A DNA stretch of 64,000 nucleotides from Mycoplasma_H phocimorsus. GTDB taxonomy: Bacteria; Bacillota_I; Bacilli_A; Mycoplasmatales; Metamycoplasmataceae. Numbering within the stretch: position 1 is the stretch's first letter; every line of letters begins with the position of its first letter. The position numbers and the translations under genes are program-made. Positions 53,127-64,000 of the stretch are shown piece by piece. Location: the NCBI RefSeq assembly GCF_030077865.1, contig NZ_JASDDP010000024.1; one strand, written 5' to 3'. The notes beneath the pieces are model-generated. The model was not told the DNA's origin. It did not search any database and saw only the letters and a program-made list of their open reading frames with translations.

Positions 53127-54500
53127 ATGACCATATACATCAAAAGTAATAAAGAAGGATTTAAATATTTAAGTGAAAGATATATTGGAAGTAATTGTCT
53201 TTTTGGAACTATTAATAATCAAGAATTTACCAAATTTGATCTCGAATTATATCAATCAAAAATTTTAGAAAATGATTTAATTTTAAACAATATTTCAAAT
53301 TTAATATTAACTAATAATCAAATAATAGAGGAATTTTTTAATAATGATAAACTTACAATTCAAATAACAAATAAAATTGATTTTATTATTAAAAACAGTA
53401 ATTTTCCTATAAAAAAGAAAGTGGTAGTAATAGGCATTTCGGGAGGAGTGGATTCTTCCGTTGCTGCTTATCTTTTAAAAGAACAAGGATATAATGTTGT
53501 TGGTTTGTTTATGAGAAATTGAGATTCATTAGCTAATAATGATATATTGGGAAATAATGATTTAGGAAACATATGTCCTCAAGAACAAGATTTTCTTGAT
53601 GCTGTTAGTGTTTGTGAAACATTAAATATTCCTATTTATCGTGTTGATTTTATTAAAGAATATTGAGATAATGTTTTTACAGATTTAATCGAGCAATATA
53701 AAAAAGGAAGAACGCCAAATCCAGATATTCTTTGTAATAAATATATTAAGTTTGATCATTTTGCTAAATATGCTTTTGATGTACTTAAAGCCGATTATTT
53801 GGCAATGGGGCATTATGCTAAAGTTGAAAATTCTCAATTATTTAGAGCGAGCGATAAAAATAAAGATCAATCATATTTTCTTTCTCAACTTAGTAATCAA
53901 CAACTTGCTAAAGTTATTATGCCTTTAGCAAATATAGAAAAACCTCAAATTAGAGAAATTGCTCTTAAATTAAATCTTATTACAGCGCAAAAGAAAGATA
54001 GCACAGGAATATGTTTTGTAGGAGAAAGAAACTTTACTCAATTTCTCCAAAATTATATTCCATCTCAACCAGGAAATATTATTTCTGTTGTAACAAATGA
54101 GGTAGTAGGACAACATGTTGGGGCAATGTATTATACATTAGGGCAAAGAAAAGGATTAAATCTTGGTGGTCAAAAAGAAAAACATTATGTTTGTGGACAT
54201 GATATTCAAAACAAAATTGTTTATGTTGCTCCAATTAGCAGAATGGAATTTTTAATGAGCAGTTCATTAGAAGCTATTGAGTTTAATCAAATTGCAAAAG
54301 AATTTAATTATAATAATTTAACTGCTAAATTTAGATATAGACAAAAAGATATTCCTATTACATTGAAAATACTACAAGAAGGCAAAATTAAAGTATATTA
54401 CCCACAAGAAGTAGCGGCAGTTACACCGGGTCAACAAATTGTTATTTATGATAATGATAAAGTTGTTGGCGGCGCAATTATTGATAAAGTTTTTAAATAA
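53127..54500 (+). CDS. mnmA: tRNA 2-thiouridylase MnmA with N-terminal extension
   Basis: A 457-residue protein. Residues from about 96 are a complete MnmA: the PP-loop VIGISGGVDSSVAAYLL, MRNWDS, the first catalytic Cys in TPNPDILCN, DQSYFLSQL, the second Cys in DSTGICFVGER, YYTLGQRKGL and a C-terminal beta barrel. It thiolates U34 of Lys, Glu and Gln tRNAs. The normal length is about 360. The extra 95 residues are in frame with no internal start that has a ribosome site. They resemble nothing I know and contain one Cys. Ribosome site GAAGG precedes ATG 53127. Its stop abuts the recU stop. Confidence 0.93.
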
Positions 54501-54983
54501 TTATTTATCAATTTTTGATAAAAAATCAAGATAGCCGGGAAGAACAAGAGAAATTGTTTTTCCTATTTTTTTTATTTCTTCAATAGAATATTTACTTTTT
54601 GAAAGAGAAATATTTTTAACATTAACTATAAAAAATTTTTGTTGATTAAGAAAAGCAATTATATAAAAGCATATTCCTTTTAATGCATTAGCTCTTAATA
54701 AGTATTCATGTTGGTGTTTTTTAATATTTTTAGTATAAAATTCATTTAAAACAGTAGACTTAGCATCAAAAGCAATAAATTTACCATTATAAATACCGCT
54801 ATAATCTACAATTGCTTTTGAAATAATTTGCCCTTGATATAAATTTTTTTGTTGTGAATGTTTAAATTTTATAGGAACATAATTTTTTGATATTAAAGCT
54901 AAGTCGAATTGAGCATATTTTTCAATACTTAAATCAATTAATGATTCAAGTAACATTCCATTATTTTTATTATTTATATTCAT
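54501..54983 (-). CDS. recU: RecU-type Holliday junction resolvase
   Basis: A 160-residue nuclease-fold protein. GMLLESLIDLSIEKY matches the N-terminal helix, VDYSGIYNGKFIAFDAKST holds the acidic and Lys residues of the metal site, and HQHEYLLRANALKGICFYII follows. RecU resolves recombination intermediates in low-GC Gram-positives. It is convergent with mnmA with no bases between the stops and no terminator there, so the two transcripts must overlap. Confidence 0.88.
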   Translation of the reverse strand: MNINNKNNGMLLESLIDLSIEKYAQFDLALISKNYVPIKFKHSQQKNLYQGQIISKAIVDYSGIYNGKFIAFDAKSTVLNEFYTKNIKKHQHEYLLRANALKGICFYIIAFLNQQKFFIVNVKNISLSKSKYSIEEIKKIGKTISLVLPGYLDFLSKIDK

Positions 54984-55023
54984 AATAAGTAATATATTTT
55001 AAATATCATAAAAATATAATAAT

Positions 55024-55058
55024 GAAAAAAAATAGGAATTTTATACTATAAATTCCTA
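55024..55058 (-). terminator. Minus-strand T-tailed hairpin upstream of recU
   Basis: TAGGAATTT and AAATTCCTA arms. On the minus strand they are followed by eight T residues, then the recU start about 40 bases on. It is either an attenuator in the recU leader or protection against antisense transcription. Confidence 0.45.
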
Positions 55059-55142
55059 CATTTAATTGCGAAATATTAATTTATGCATTATTTAACTTTT
55101 ATTTTTATATTTATATTTTAATAAATAAAATATAATAAAAAA

Positions 55143-55463
55143 ATGATCGGTGTAGATATAACTAAAATATCAAGATTTAATAATGTTACTAAAGCTTTTA
55201 TTAAACGATTTCTTTCAAAAGAAGAATTTGAAAGTTATAATAAACTTGAAAAAAATTTAAAACCAGGTTTTTTAGCAGCTAGGTGAGCTATTAAGGAAGC
55301 AATATTTAAGGCAGATAATTCTTACTTTTCTTTTAATAAAATTAATTTATTTAAAGAAAATGGCAGATATGTTACAAATGATAACAATTTTTATATATCA
55401 ACATCAACTGAAGATGACATATTAATTGCATATGTATTAAGAAAGGAAAAACATGACAGTTAG
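55143..55463 (+). CDS. acpS: Holo-[acyl-carrier-protein] synthase
   Basis: A 106-residue protein of near-normal length. MIGVDITKISRF carries the first metal Asp, and LAARWAIKEAIFKA is the W-x-x-KEAxxKA motif with the catalytic Glu, the Trp being TGA. It transfers phosphopantetheine from CoA to ACP. It overlaps plsC by 11 bases, pairing ACP activation with acyl transfer. Confidence 0.9.
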
Positions 55464-56202
55464 AGCAAGATTATTTTGAAATGCACTTTGTTTATTCTTT
55501 ATTTTTAAAAAAATAAATAAACTTGCTAAGAAAAAAAGAAAATCAGAATTTGATTTTACATTGCAAAGTAGATATAATTCACTTTTAAAACATGTGGGCA
55601 AAATTCTAAAAATTTATAATATCAAAGTAGAAGTAAAAGGTTATGAAAATCTTCATAAAACTCCTGCCCTTTTAACTCCAAATCATACTTCTAATTTAGA
55701 TGTGTTAGTATTGATGTATGCACTTAGAAAACGTAGTTTTGAACCTGGAGTTGAAAATAGCATATTAACTTTTATTGCTAAAATTGAATTAGTCAAAAAA
55801 AGAACAATTAGAAATGCCATGGAGTTAATTGACACTTTTTTAATTGATAGAAGTAAAAGAAGAGAAGCTCTTGAACAAGTTGATAAATTTGCTAATTATG
55901 TAAAAACTAATAAAACTTATGGTGTTATTTTTCCTGAAGGAACAAGAACAAAAACTGGAGAAATGAATGAATTTAAGGGCGGAGCATTTAAAGCGGCCCA
56001 ATCAGAATATCTTCCAATTATTCCCGTAAGTATTATTAATGGTTTTAAAGCTGATGATATTAATAGAAAACAAAAAAGAATAATTAAAGTTATTTTTCAT
56101 CCTGCTATTAAACCGATTTCATTTATTTCTCAAGAACGTAGTGCTTTAGCAAAAAGAGTGCAGAATATTGTTGAACAAGGAATAAAAGAAAATGAAAAAT
56201 AA
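55453..56202 (+). CDS. plsC: 1-acyl-glycerol-3-phosphate acyltransferase
   Basis: A 249-residue protein. I start at ATG 55453 inside the acpS end, because the frame is open and AAGGAAAA precedes it. Motif I is NHTSNLDVL (HX4D) near residue 76, motif III is FPEGTRTKTGEM near 163, and a hydrophobic motif IV (IPVSIING) follows. It makes phosphatidic acid, which feeds CdsA in this window. It overlaps scpA by 11 bases. Confidence 0.93.
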
Positions 56203-56950
56203 TAATATACAAGAAAATTTATTTTTTAATTTAGATAATTTTTCTGGCCCTTTAGATTTATTACTCTCACTTGTTAAAGAAAAGAATATTGATATTATGC
56301 AGATTAATTTAGTTGAACTTGCAAATCGATATTTAGAAATTATTAATCATCTTAAAGCTAATGCAGAAGATTATGAAATCGAAAAAATGAGTGAATATTT
56401 AGTTTTAGCTACAAAACTATTAGAAATTAAAACAAAAATGCTTTTAGAAGAAAAAGAAGAATCAATGGAGTTAAAAACTCAAAAAAATGAGATTCTTCAA
56501 AGATTAATAGAATATAAACAATTAAAAGAAGTTCAACCATTTTTAAGAAAATTGGAAAAATCTCGCAATAATATTTTTATTAAAGATTCAAATGAACTTG
56601 AACAATGAAAAACACCGCCAGCACCTGAAGAACTTCATGGAAAAGGCAATCCTTTAACATTAATTAAAATTCTTAGAGATATGTTTGCAAGAGTTCATGC
56701 CCTTAATCTTAGAACGACTAAAATTAAAAGTATTAATTTGACAGCTCAAGATCAAATTGAATATATAAGAAAGTTATTCAAAGAATATGAAAATGTGACT
56801 TTTGAAATGATTTTTAATCTTCCTTCTATTCAACATTTTGTAATTACTCTTATCGCTTTATTAGATCTTGTTAAACGTCAAGAAATAAGAATGTATCAAG
56901 AAATTGAATATGGTCCTATAAGAATTGAAAAAGGAGAAATACATGCGTAA
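56192..56950 (+). CDS. scpA: Segregation and condensation protein A
   Basis: A 252-residue kleisin. The N-terminal FSGPLDLLLSLVKEKNIDIM and EYLVLATKLLEIKTKMLL blocks bind the Smc neck, and the C-terminal winged helix ends around TLIALLDLVKRQEIRMYQ. It bridges the Smc dimer for chromosome compaction. It is co-transcribed and overlapping with plsC and scpB. Confidence 0.95.
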
Positions 56951-57524
56951 TAAAATATTGGAAGCATTATTATATATTCAAGGTGTTAAGGGATTAACAT
57001 TAGAACAAATTAAGGATGTTTTTGCTCTTAATAATATTCAAGAAGCAAAAAAAGTAATTAAAGATTTTACTTCTTGATTTAATTCGCTTGATCGCGCTCT
57101 TAAAGTAGTTAATTATAATGAAATTTATAAGTTTGCCACTAGAGATCAAGAAGAATTGAAAGATGCTATTGAACGTCTAGCTAATATTAAAAAAAGAGTT
57201 AAATTAACTAATGCGGCTCTTGAAGTTGTAGGAATTATTGCTTATAAAAATCCTATTTCTCGTTCTGAAGTTAATAGATTAAGAGGAGCTGATTCTTCTT
57301 CAATTATTTCTAGTCTTATTTCAAAAGGTTTAATTGAAGAAGTTGGAGAAGCTATGAGTGTTGGTAAGCCAACATTACTAGGTGTAACCAATAAATTTTA
57401 TGATTATTTTAATATAAAATCAATTAGTGAATTGCCAATATTACAAGAGTTTGAATTTGAAAATCAACAAGAAGATGGAGAATTTGATTTATTTACTTCT
57501 CAGCGTCAAGATAAAATAAAATAA
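56943..57524 (+). CDS. scpB: Segregation and condensation protein B
   Basis: A 193-residue protein with two winged-helix domains: KILEALLYIQG at the start and AALEVVGIIAYKNPISRSEVNRLRG in the second domain, the family signature. It dimerises and binds ScpA. The start ATG 56943 overlaps scpA by eight bases, with GGAGAAAT just upstream. The terminator overlaps its stop. Confidence 0.95.
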
Positions 57525-57556
57525 ACAAGAAATTTTATTGATTTCTTGTTTATTTT
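57523..57556 (+). terminator. Terminator of acpS-plsC-scpA-scpB
   Basis: AAACAAGAAAT and ATTTCTTGTTT arms with a seven-base loop, then a T-rich tract. Confidence 0.8.
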
Positions 57557-57646
57557 ATTAAGAACAACTCATTTTAAATCTAATAAAAATTTTTAAAAAA
57601 ATTTATTAGATTTAAAATTATTGTATATAATTTATAAGTAATAAAT

Positions 57647-57722
57647 GCCGTCTTAGCTCAGCAGGCAGAGCAACTGACTTGTAATCAGTAGGTCGTAGGT
57701 TCGATTCCTATAGACGGCACCA
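57647..57722 (+). tRNA. tRNA-Thr(TGT)
   Basis: Acceptor GCCGTCT/AGACGGC, anticodon stem CTGA/TCAG with loop CTTGTAA (anticodon TGT), T loop TTCGATT and an encoded CCA. Confidence 0.95.
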
Positions 57723-57746
57723 TATATAAGTTGATCTTATACCATT

Positions 57747-57831
57747 GCGTGAGTGGTGAAATTGGCAGACACGCTAGATTTAGGCTCTAGTGCTTCACGG
57801 CGTAAGGGTTCAAGTCCCTTCTCGCGCACCA
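57747..57831 (+). tRNA. tRNA-Leu(TAG)
   Basis: A class II tRNA with acceptor GCGTGAG/CTCGCGC, anticodon stem CTAGA/TCTAG with loop TTTAGGC (anticodon TAG), a long variable arm and an encoded CCA. It shares its anticodon arm with tRNA-Leu(AAG) at 48705 except for the first anticodon base. Confidence 0.93.
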
Positions 57832-57966
57832 TACCAAATTTATTGATCAAAAATATGCGCACGCATATTTTTTTTATTAAATTAACAAAAAAATGTAAAA
57901 ATAAAAAAATAATAAATTTAAATATATCTCTTTTTATAATTTAATATAAAAATATTTAAAAAAATT

Positions 57967-59061
57967 ATGAATAAAAAAATAAATTATTAACTGCTTTATT
58001 TTTAATAATAGGTGGCATTATTTTTACGAATCCACTTGTTTCATTAAAATAATCGAAGCAACAATTTATGATTTCATATATAAATACTGATAATATTTTT
58101 ACTAACAATTTAACAACAAACTATATATCAAATAAAAATATTTTGCTTAATATTCCAAAAACAAAAAAAGATATATATTTCTTAATTGATTAGATTCAAA
58201 ATCTAATTTTTCATTAAAATATATTTCTAGTCTAGAATATGGAAATATCATATTAAAACCTAATTTAATAAAAGAATATAATGGTTTTAATTGTGCTGAA
58301 GAAAAATTTAAAAACACAAGCCACAAAAAATTTAATTATCAAAAAAAGTTTGTACAGGCATTTAATAATATATCAATATTATTAGAAAAGCATTTAATTG
58401 AAAATTTAAAATTACAGCCAAAATATTTAATGAATGAAGAAGCATCAAATGAAGAAAATATTTCAAATTTTAAAAATTTATTGGAACATAAAACAGAAAT
58501 TTTTAAACAAAAAACAGTTGATTTAATAATTTTTGATCAAAAATAGGTTTAAAAAAACACTTTTTAGGCTCATTTCTTTCTTTAATTGGTGCCAGGATAT
58601 TTTTTGGAATTATTCATGGTATTTATAAAGCAATAGATAATAAAAAACGAGCTGATCATCAAAAATTATTAGATAAATCTTGAAATTATCAGCTAATTTT
58701 TGAATTAAATCAGAATGATTATAAAGAAGAAGATTGATTTATTTATGCTTTTAGTCCAGGTTTAAAAAATAATGTTATAAGCACATTTAAAAATCAAATA
58801 AATTTAAAAGGTGAAGATAAATTTAAAAAAGAAAATTATAAAAAATTTTCTATTAAATTAAAAAATGTGGATGTTTCAAAATCTGTAAATATTACTTTAA
58901 AAGCTCCTATTAATAAAGAAAATAATAGTGATAAAATTCAAACTTGACCGTTTGATATAAAAGATTTTAGTAATAAAAATAATAAGCTCACTATTTATAG
59001 AAACAATGACTATACTTATAATACCAAACAAAAAAAGTTGAACCAAAATCAGAAACAATAG
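57967..59061 (+). pseudogene. Decayed membrane surface-protein gene
   Basis: Starts MNKKIN and then needs a frame change to read KLLTALFLIIGGIIFTNP, a signal anchor. Stops TAA and TAG follow, a middle portion (YISSLEYGNIILKPNLIKEY and onward) is in another frame and ends TAG near 58545, and the last third reads LGSFLSLIGARIFFGIIHGIYKAI with a Trp-containing tail ending TAG at 59061. The order of anchor, helical linker, glycine TM and tail matches the membrane protein at 30319. At least three lesions rule out a normal product. Confidence 0.6.
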
Positions 59062-59096
59062 TTCTAGGAACAGTAATGTTGATTAAAGCGCTTTAA

Positions 59097-59122
59097 AAAA
59101 GCTGCATAAAAATGCAGCTTTT
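59097..59122. terminator. Bidirectional terminator after ligA
   Basis: AAAAGCTGCAT and ATGCAGCTTTT arms with a four-base loop. It touches the ligA stop codon and also closes the decayed gene on the plus strand. Confidence 0.8.
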
Positions 59123-61103
59123 AGTTATTTAATAATTCTTCAAATTCGTTTTCATTTATAACTTTAATACCTAACTTAATAGCTTTTTCTAGCTTGCTAC
59201 CAGCATTATCTCCGCATAATAAATAATTTGTGTTTTTAGAAATACTTGATGATATCTTACCTGATGAATTCTCAATTATCTTCTTATATTCATCTCTATT
59301 TTTTGATAATGTGCCTGTAATCACAAAAATCAAATTTTTAAATTTTTCATTAGATTCATTTTTATTATAAGAAAGTGTTTTATCAAGAAAAACCATTAAC
59401 TTTTTATTTTTTTCATCTGCAACGAAATTAATTATTTCAATAGCTGACTTTTCTCCTAAATCATCAAGATTAATTAATTCATTATATGAAAATCCAAATA
59501 AATCTTGTAATTTATTTATTTTTTTAGCAATTACTTTTGATGATTGAAGACCAATATGTTTTATTCCCAATCCAAAAATAACTTGAAATAAATTACATTT
59601 TTTAGATTTTTCAATATTTTCAATTAAATTATTAGTTGATTTTTCAACTTTTTTACCTAAGGAATTTAAAAAATCTCTTTTTTGATATAAAAAGTAAATA
59701 TCTTTAATTTCATTAAGAATATTTAAGTTGAAAAACTTTTCAATTTGTTTTTCGCCAAGCTCATTAATATTCAATGCCTCTCTAGAGCAATAATGAATTA
59801 TTGCTCTAATCTTTTTAGTTGAGCATTCACTATTAAGACAAAACTGATCTACATTGTCGTCAATCTTCTGTAATTTATTGCCACAATTTGGACACTGCTT
59901 AATAATTTTGAAATATGATTTTTCTTTAGGAAAAACAGGTGCTACAACTCTTGGAATAATTTCGCCTGCCTTAATTACATAAACATCTTCACCAATATTA
60001 ATTTTATTATCAACAATATAATTATAATTATGTAATGTTGCGGCTGAAACTATTGTCTGATTTAATTCAACCGGCTCTAAAATTGCGTTATAAGTTATTC
60101 TTCCTGTTCTTCCAACACTAGCTACAATATCAATTAATTTAGTAATTGCCTTTTCAATTTCATATTTAAAAGCAATTGAATGATGAGGAAATTTAGCTGT
60201 ATAACCAAGCGTTTCATATCATCTAAAATCATAATACTTAATAACAAGACCATCGCAATCATAATTAAAATTATTTTTTATGTTTTTAAATGAATCTATA
60301 ACATTTTTTAATTGTTCTTGACTAGTTATTTTTTCGAAAAATTCTTGAGTTTTAAAACCTTGATTTTTAAGAAATTCTCTTTCAGTTTTAGTATCAAAAA
60401 TATTATGAGACAAAGGTTCAACAACTTGATAAATAATCGCTTCTAATCCTCTTTCTTTAGAAATATTAGCTTCAAGTTGTCTTAAACTACCGCTTGCAGC
60501 GTTTCTAGCATTAGCAAATAATTTTTGATTATTAGCTAATGCCATTTTATTTAATTGTTCAAATTTATCTTTTGGAATGTATATCTCGCCTCTAACTTCC
60601 AAATCATTTTCATATTGTATTTTTTTAGGAATTGAATCTATCATTAAAACATTATGTGTTACATCTTCACCAATAATTCCATTTCCTCTTGTCAATGCTT
60701 TTACTAATATTCCTTTTTCATAAATAATACTAATTGAAAGACCATCAATTTTAGGTTCGGCAAATAAAATAAATTCAACATTTTTAATAATTTTTTGAAT
60801 ATTATTAATATATTTTATAACATCATCAAAACTATATGCTTTGTTTAAAGAAAGCATTGGTTTTTTATGAGCAACTTTTTTAAAACGATTATCAACCGAT
60901 GATCCTAAAATTGCAGTAGGAGAATCTTCTCTTACTAAATTTGGAAATGCTTTTTCTAACATTTCAAGTTCTAATAAAGCTTGATCATAAATAAAATCAG
61001 ATACACTAGGAGCATCATTATCATAATACTCAATATTTCACTTTTTAATATTACTTATTAATTTGTCTATTTTAATTTTTACTTCATTTTCGTTAAATTT
61101 CAT
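59121..61103 (-). CDS. ligA: NAD-dependent DNA ligase
   Basis: A 660-residue protein. The Ia domain is at the start (about 1-60, with YYDNDAPSVSDFIYD contacting NMN). The adenylation site Lys is in EPKIDGLS near 115, with ELEVRGEI, an OB fold, a four-Cys zinc finger (CPNC and CLNSEC, near 410-430), HhH repeats (FGLGIKHIG, LDDLGEKSA) and a C-terminal BRCT domain (FVITGTLSKNRDE). It seals nicks in replication and repair. The start ATG 61103 is in frame and restores Ia; TGA Trp codons split it otherwise. Confidence 0.96.
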
Positions 61104-61238
61104 TATTAAATTATAGTTAAAGTTATTATTATTGTAATAATAAATTTAAATACATATATATAAAATAAGTAAATAAATATATAATTATTTTAATTAAATA
61201 AAATATATATTTTATAAATACTTAAGTTTAGGAGTTAT

Positions 61239-62888
61239 ATGTCAAAATTTCAAATTACTGCTTTAGGTGGAGTTGATGAAAATGGTAAAAATTGTTATGT
61301 TTTAGAAGTTGATAATGATATTTTTATTATTAATACTGGGGCAAAAATTCCTGTTAATTCTAATAATGGTGTTGATACCATAATTCCCGATTTTTCATGA
61401 TTAGAAGCTAATAAAAACAAGATTAAAGCAATTTTTATTACCGATACTAAAAATGATTCATTTTCAGCTTTACCTTGATTATTAATGAATATAAAAGGAT
61501 TAAAAATATATTCATCATCATTTAATTCAATTATTATTAAAGATAGAATAGAAAAATATAATATTGGTCATTCTGATTACGAAATCATTAGAATGGTTAA
61601 ACCAATGCAGTTTGCCAATGTATTAGTTAGACCAATACCATTAGCTGGCGCTATGCCAGGATTATTAGGGTATGATTTTGAAGTTGATAAAGGCCATATT
61701 CTTTTTATGTTTAATTACATTATTGGTGATTTAGGCATTTATGGTAGAACTGATTTAGATTTAATAAAAAGAATAATAGCCAACAAACCTTTATTGGCGC
61801 TTGTAATAGATGCAGGAATGGCTAATTATCCTGGTTATTATTTAGATAAAGCAAAATTACCACTATATATTGATGAAGTTTTTGAAAAAGCAAAACCAAA
61901 TCAAAGAATTATTGTTGGCGCTTACGATGAAGAAATGCATTCAATGAGCAGGATTCTTGAATTAGCAAAAAGATTTAATCGTACTGTAATTTTTTATGGA
62001 AAAACTTATGCTCAATGTATTGATTTAATCTCAAAAGTTAATTCTGCTTTTGAATATCCTGAAATTGCTGATTATCGTAAAATAAGCTCTATTAATAATG
62101 CTGTAGTTTTTGTAACTTCAACAGTAGAACGTTTATATCAAAGATTTTTAAGAATAACAAATAAAGATGATGTTTACTTGAAATTAAAAAAAACTGATAA
62201 TGTTTTAATGATTGCTCCACCAATTAATGGAATTGAATCGATAGCGGCATTTACGCTTGATGAAATTGCAAGAATTACCCCAAAGATTGTTGATGTAAGT
62301 GGATCTGAATATCATTTGCATCGTCCTCATAATAATGATATTATTGATGTTGTCAATGCTTTAAGTCCTTCATATGTTATTCCTGTAATGGGATTATATC
62401 GTTATTTAATTCAAGCTCAAAATAGCATTGTTGAAAGAACAAAATTAAAAAATAATAATATTTTAATTATCAAAAACGGGAAAGTTGTTGATTTTGAAAA
62501 TGGTGTTTATCAACCAAATTCCAATAAAACTCGTCCTGCTGCTGATAGTATTATTGATGGGTTTGGAAATGGAGATGTTTCTTCTGGAGTAATTAAAGAG
62601 CGTGAGTTACTTTCAAAAGATGGCCTAATAACTGTTTCAATTTTATTTTCAAACAAAACTAAAAAAATTATTGATGAATTTAATATTAACTTTCTTGGAG
62701 TAGTGGCAAAATCACAAAAAAATGAGTTAAAAACATTTATACGCTCAATTATTATTAATATTTTAAGAGATGAACAATTTAATTCAATTAGAGATATGCA
62801 AGATCGTTTAAGAAAGGTAATTCGTAAAAAAATCTTTAAATCAATGGATAAAGAACCAATGGTTATTGTAACATTTTACGGAATATAG
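61239..62888 (+). CDS. RNase J homologue lacking the catalytic metal motif
   Basis: A 549-residue protein with RNase J architecture. ITALGGVDENGKNCYVLE at the start corresponds to ALGGxxExGKNM, IIPDFSWLEANKNKIKAIFIT leads into the usual HGHEDHIG, and the C-terminal beta-CASP and dimerisation regions end VIVTFYGI. At the metal site it reads TDTKNDSFSALPW, so the HxHxDH ligands are gone. The later HSIPD, GTQGEP and SGHA blocks are also altered. It is probably a non-catalytic partner of a second, active RNase J encoded elsewhere. GGAG lies five bases before the ATG. Confidence 0.88.
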
Positions 62889-62896
62889 GTGTTTTC

Positions 62897-64000
62897 ATGA
62901 ATAGAAATCAAAATTCTAGAAATTCATTTTTAAATTGATTAATTAATAGTAAAGTTTTTGGAAACCGTTACATTTATGGATTAATTATTATTACTATTAC
63001 TTCTTTTCTTACATATGCTTCATTTATAAAGAAAGAGTGAGTGACAACTTTTCATTCATATGCTTTTGGTTTTTGATTCGGCATAACTTCTTATTTTATT
63101 TATTTTATTTTATTTTTTTATGGATTTTGATTATTGTTTTCAAATACTTTTAAAAAGAAAAATGAAAGGAAGTTTTACAGTTTTAAATCAAGGTTTAGAT
63201 TTTTATTTTGATTATTATTAATTATAGTTTTTGGGCTTAGTATTAATTTATTATTTGATGTAATTGATAATAATCTTTGACTTTGAGATAAATATTATGA
63301 TCATAATTTTTTTACTAGAACATTACTTTGAAATAATAATTTCAAATTAGATTCATGGATTATTAATTCTGATTCAAATGTATTTATTTCGGGTGCACAC
63401 TTACAAAAGAGTGGTTTATTATTTATTATCATATTTGATATTCTTTCAATAACCGGTTCAAATATTTTTATTTTTATAATAATATTTTTATTATTTGTAT
63501 ATGCAATTTTAATAATGATTTATAAATGACCACTTAAAATTATTTTTAATAAAGAGTATCGAAAATATCATCAAGTAATTGCACGTCAAAAAAGCAAATT
63601 TGTTTTTGAAAAAATTAAGTCAAAAATAGACAAACTGATAAATAAAAATTCAATTAAACCAATTTCTGAAAAAAAACTTATATTAAAGTTAAAAAATATT
63701 TTTGTTGATAATTTAATTTTTGTAGAGCGTTTTTTAAAAATAAGTGATTCATATTCACAAGTTCTTAAGGAAGACTTATCATGAGAAAATCTTCCTAATA
63801 TTATTTTTAAAAATAATTTTCAAAATATTGAAGAATATGAAATTGAATCAATTAGTGAACAAGGCGAAATATCACATTCAAATGATGCTGAACTTGATGC
63901 AGGAGATTCTACTTGAAGCGTAAGCTTAACAAAATTAGTTGAAGTAGAAAAGATTAATAAAACTCAGCAAAAAATTAAAAAGCATAGAATTAGCCCGTTC
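62897..64000 (+). CDS. ftsK: FtsK/SpoIIIE-like DNA translocase, N-terminal part (runs off the window)
   Basis: An open frame of 368 codons with many TGA Trp codons, starting eight bases after the RNase J-like gene. It has four TM helices (about residues 28-48, 58-88, 102-122 and 170-205). The block HLQKSGLLFIIIFDILSITG corresponds to the GGxLIGxxLxxxLxxxxGxxG stretch of FtsK N-termini. A charged linker follows. The motor domain with Walker motifs lies beyond the window, so the call rests on topology and that block. Confidence 0.6.

Noticed and set aside
53416..53430. Internal GTG start for a normal-length MnmA
   Set aside because: No ribosome binding site precedes it and the upstream frame is open from a good start; kept as a possible test in the findings.
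57753..57944. 63-codon frame starting MVKLADTLDLGSS
   Set aside because: This is the well-known false translation of a tRNA-Leu gene.
1..64000. CRISPR arrays, phage genes or restriction-modification operons
   Set aside because: No regularly spaced repeats, integrase/capsid-like frames or methyltransferase/endonuclease pairs were found on either strand.

Overview
The window is mollicute DNA, almost certainly a Mycoplasma/Mycoplasmopsis of the hominis-type radiation. Composition is extremely AT-rich. Nearly every long gene reads through in-frame TGA codons at conserved tryptophan positions (genetic code 4), so genes that look broken under the standard code are whole. Lipoproteins with Cys lipoboxes are abundant, wall and biosynthetic genes are absent, and housekeeping genes overlap tightly. 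I do not assign a species.

Layout. 1-226: 3' end of an IS1634-family element. 336-688: a four-tRNA cluster (Gly, Val, Glu, Asn on the minus strand). 0.85-6.3 kb: a degenerate GH13-like protein with holA, then cdsA, then two overlapping NrnA/DHH paralogues. 6.5-18.0 kb: a lipoprotein, then a long plus-strand operon with a solute-binding protein, an SNase-fold nuclease, an ABC ATPase with an insertion of about 300 residues, two permeases, a small membrane protein and two lipoproteins. comEA and comEC follow directly at 18.1-19.9 kb. 20-27 kb: tex-rluD, a PotD-like protein, a decayed gene and topA. 27.7-36.8 kb is the accessory region: lipoprotein or membrane-protein paralogues with a C-terminal TM, deoC-upp, two decayed IS3-family copies and an IS1634-family remnant. 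36.8-42.4 kb: a minus-strand run ribF, alaS, ruvX, putative methyltransferase, greA. 42.5-51.6 kb: ECF S-like protein, leuS, CIRCE-controlled lon, two tRNA-Leu genes, rsmE, and an mnuA-type lipoprotein nuclease. 51.6-57.5 kb: L20-type leader with infC-rpmI-rplT, mnmA with an unusual N-terminal extension, recU, and acpS-plsC-scpA-scpB. 57.6-64 kb: tRNA-Thr and tRNA-Leu, a decayed membrane-protein gene, ligA, an RNase J homologue without its metal site, and the start of an ftsK-like gene.

How the genes work together. A parasite with no nucleotide synthesis must scavenge nucleic acid. The window carries two unrelated surface nucleases (SNase type and endonuclease/exonuclease/phosphatase type), one of them inside an ABC importer operon that runs into comEA/comEC, plus nanoRNase paralogues and deoC-upp salvage. 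Several informational enzymes look relaxed or remodelled: LeuRS has lost its editing-site motifs, RNase J has lost its catalytic metal motif, and MnmA is extended. Translation control keeps two ancient devices, an AUU-started infC behind an attenuator leader and a CIRCE operator at lon.

The best candidates for something undescribed are the nuclease/ABC/competence cluster with its insertion-bearing ATPase, the MnmA extension, and the TM-tailed lipoprotein family in the IS-rich region.
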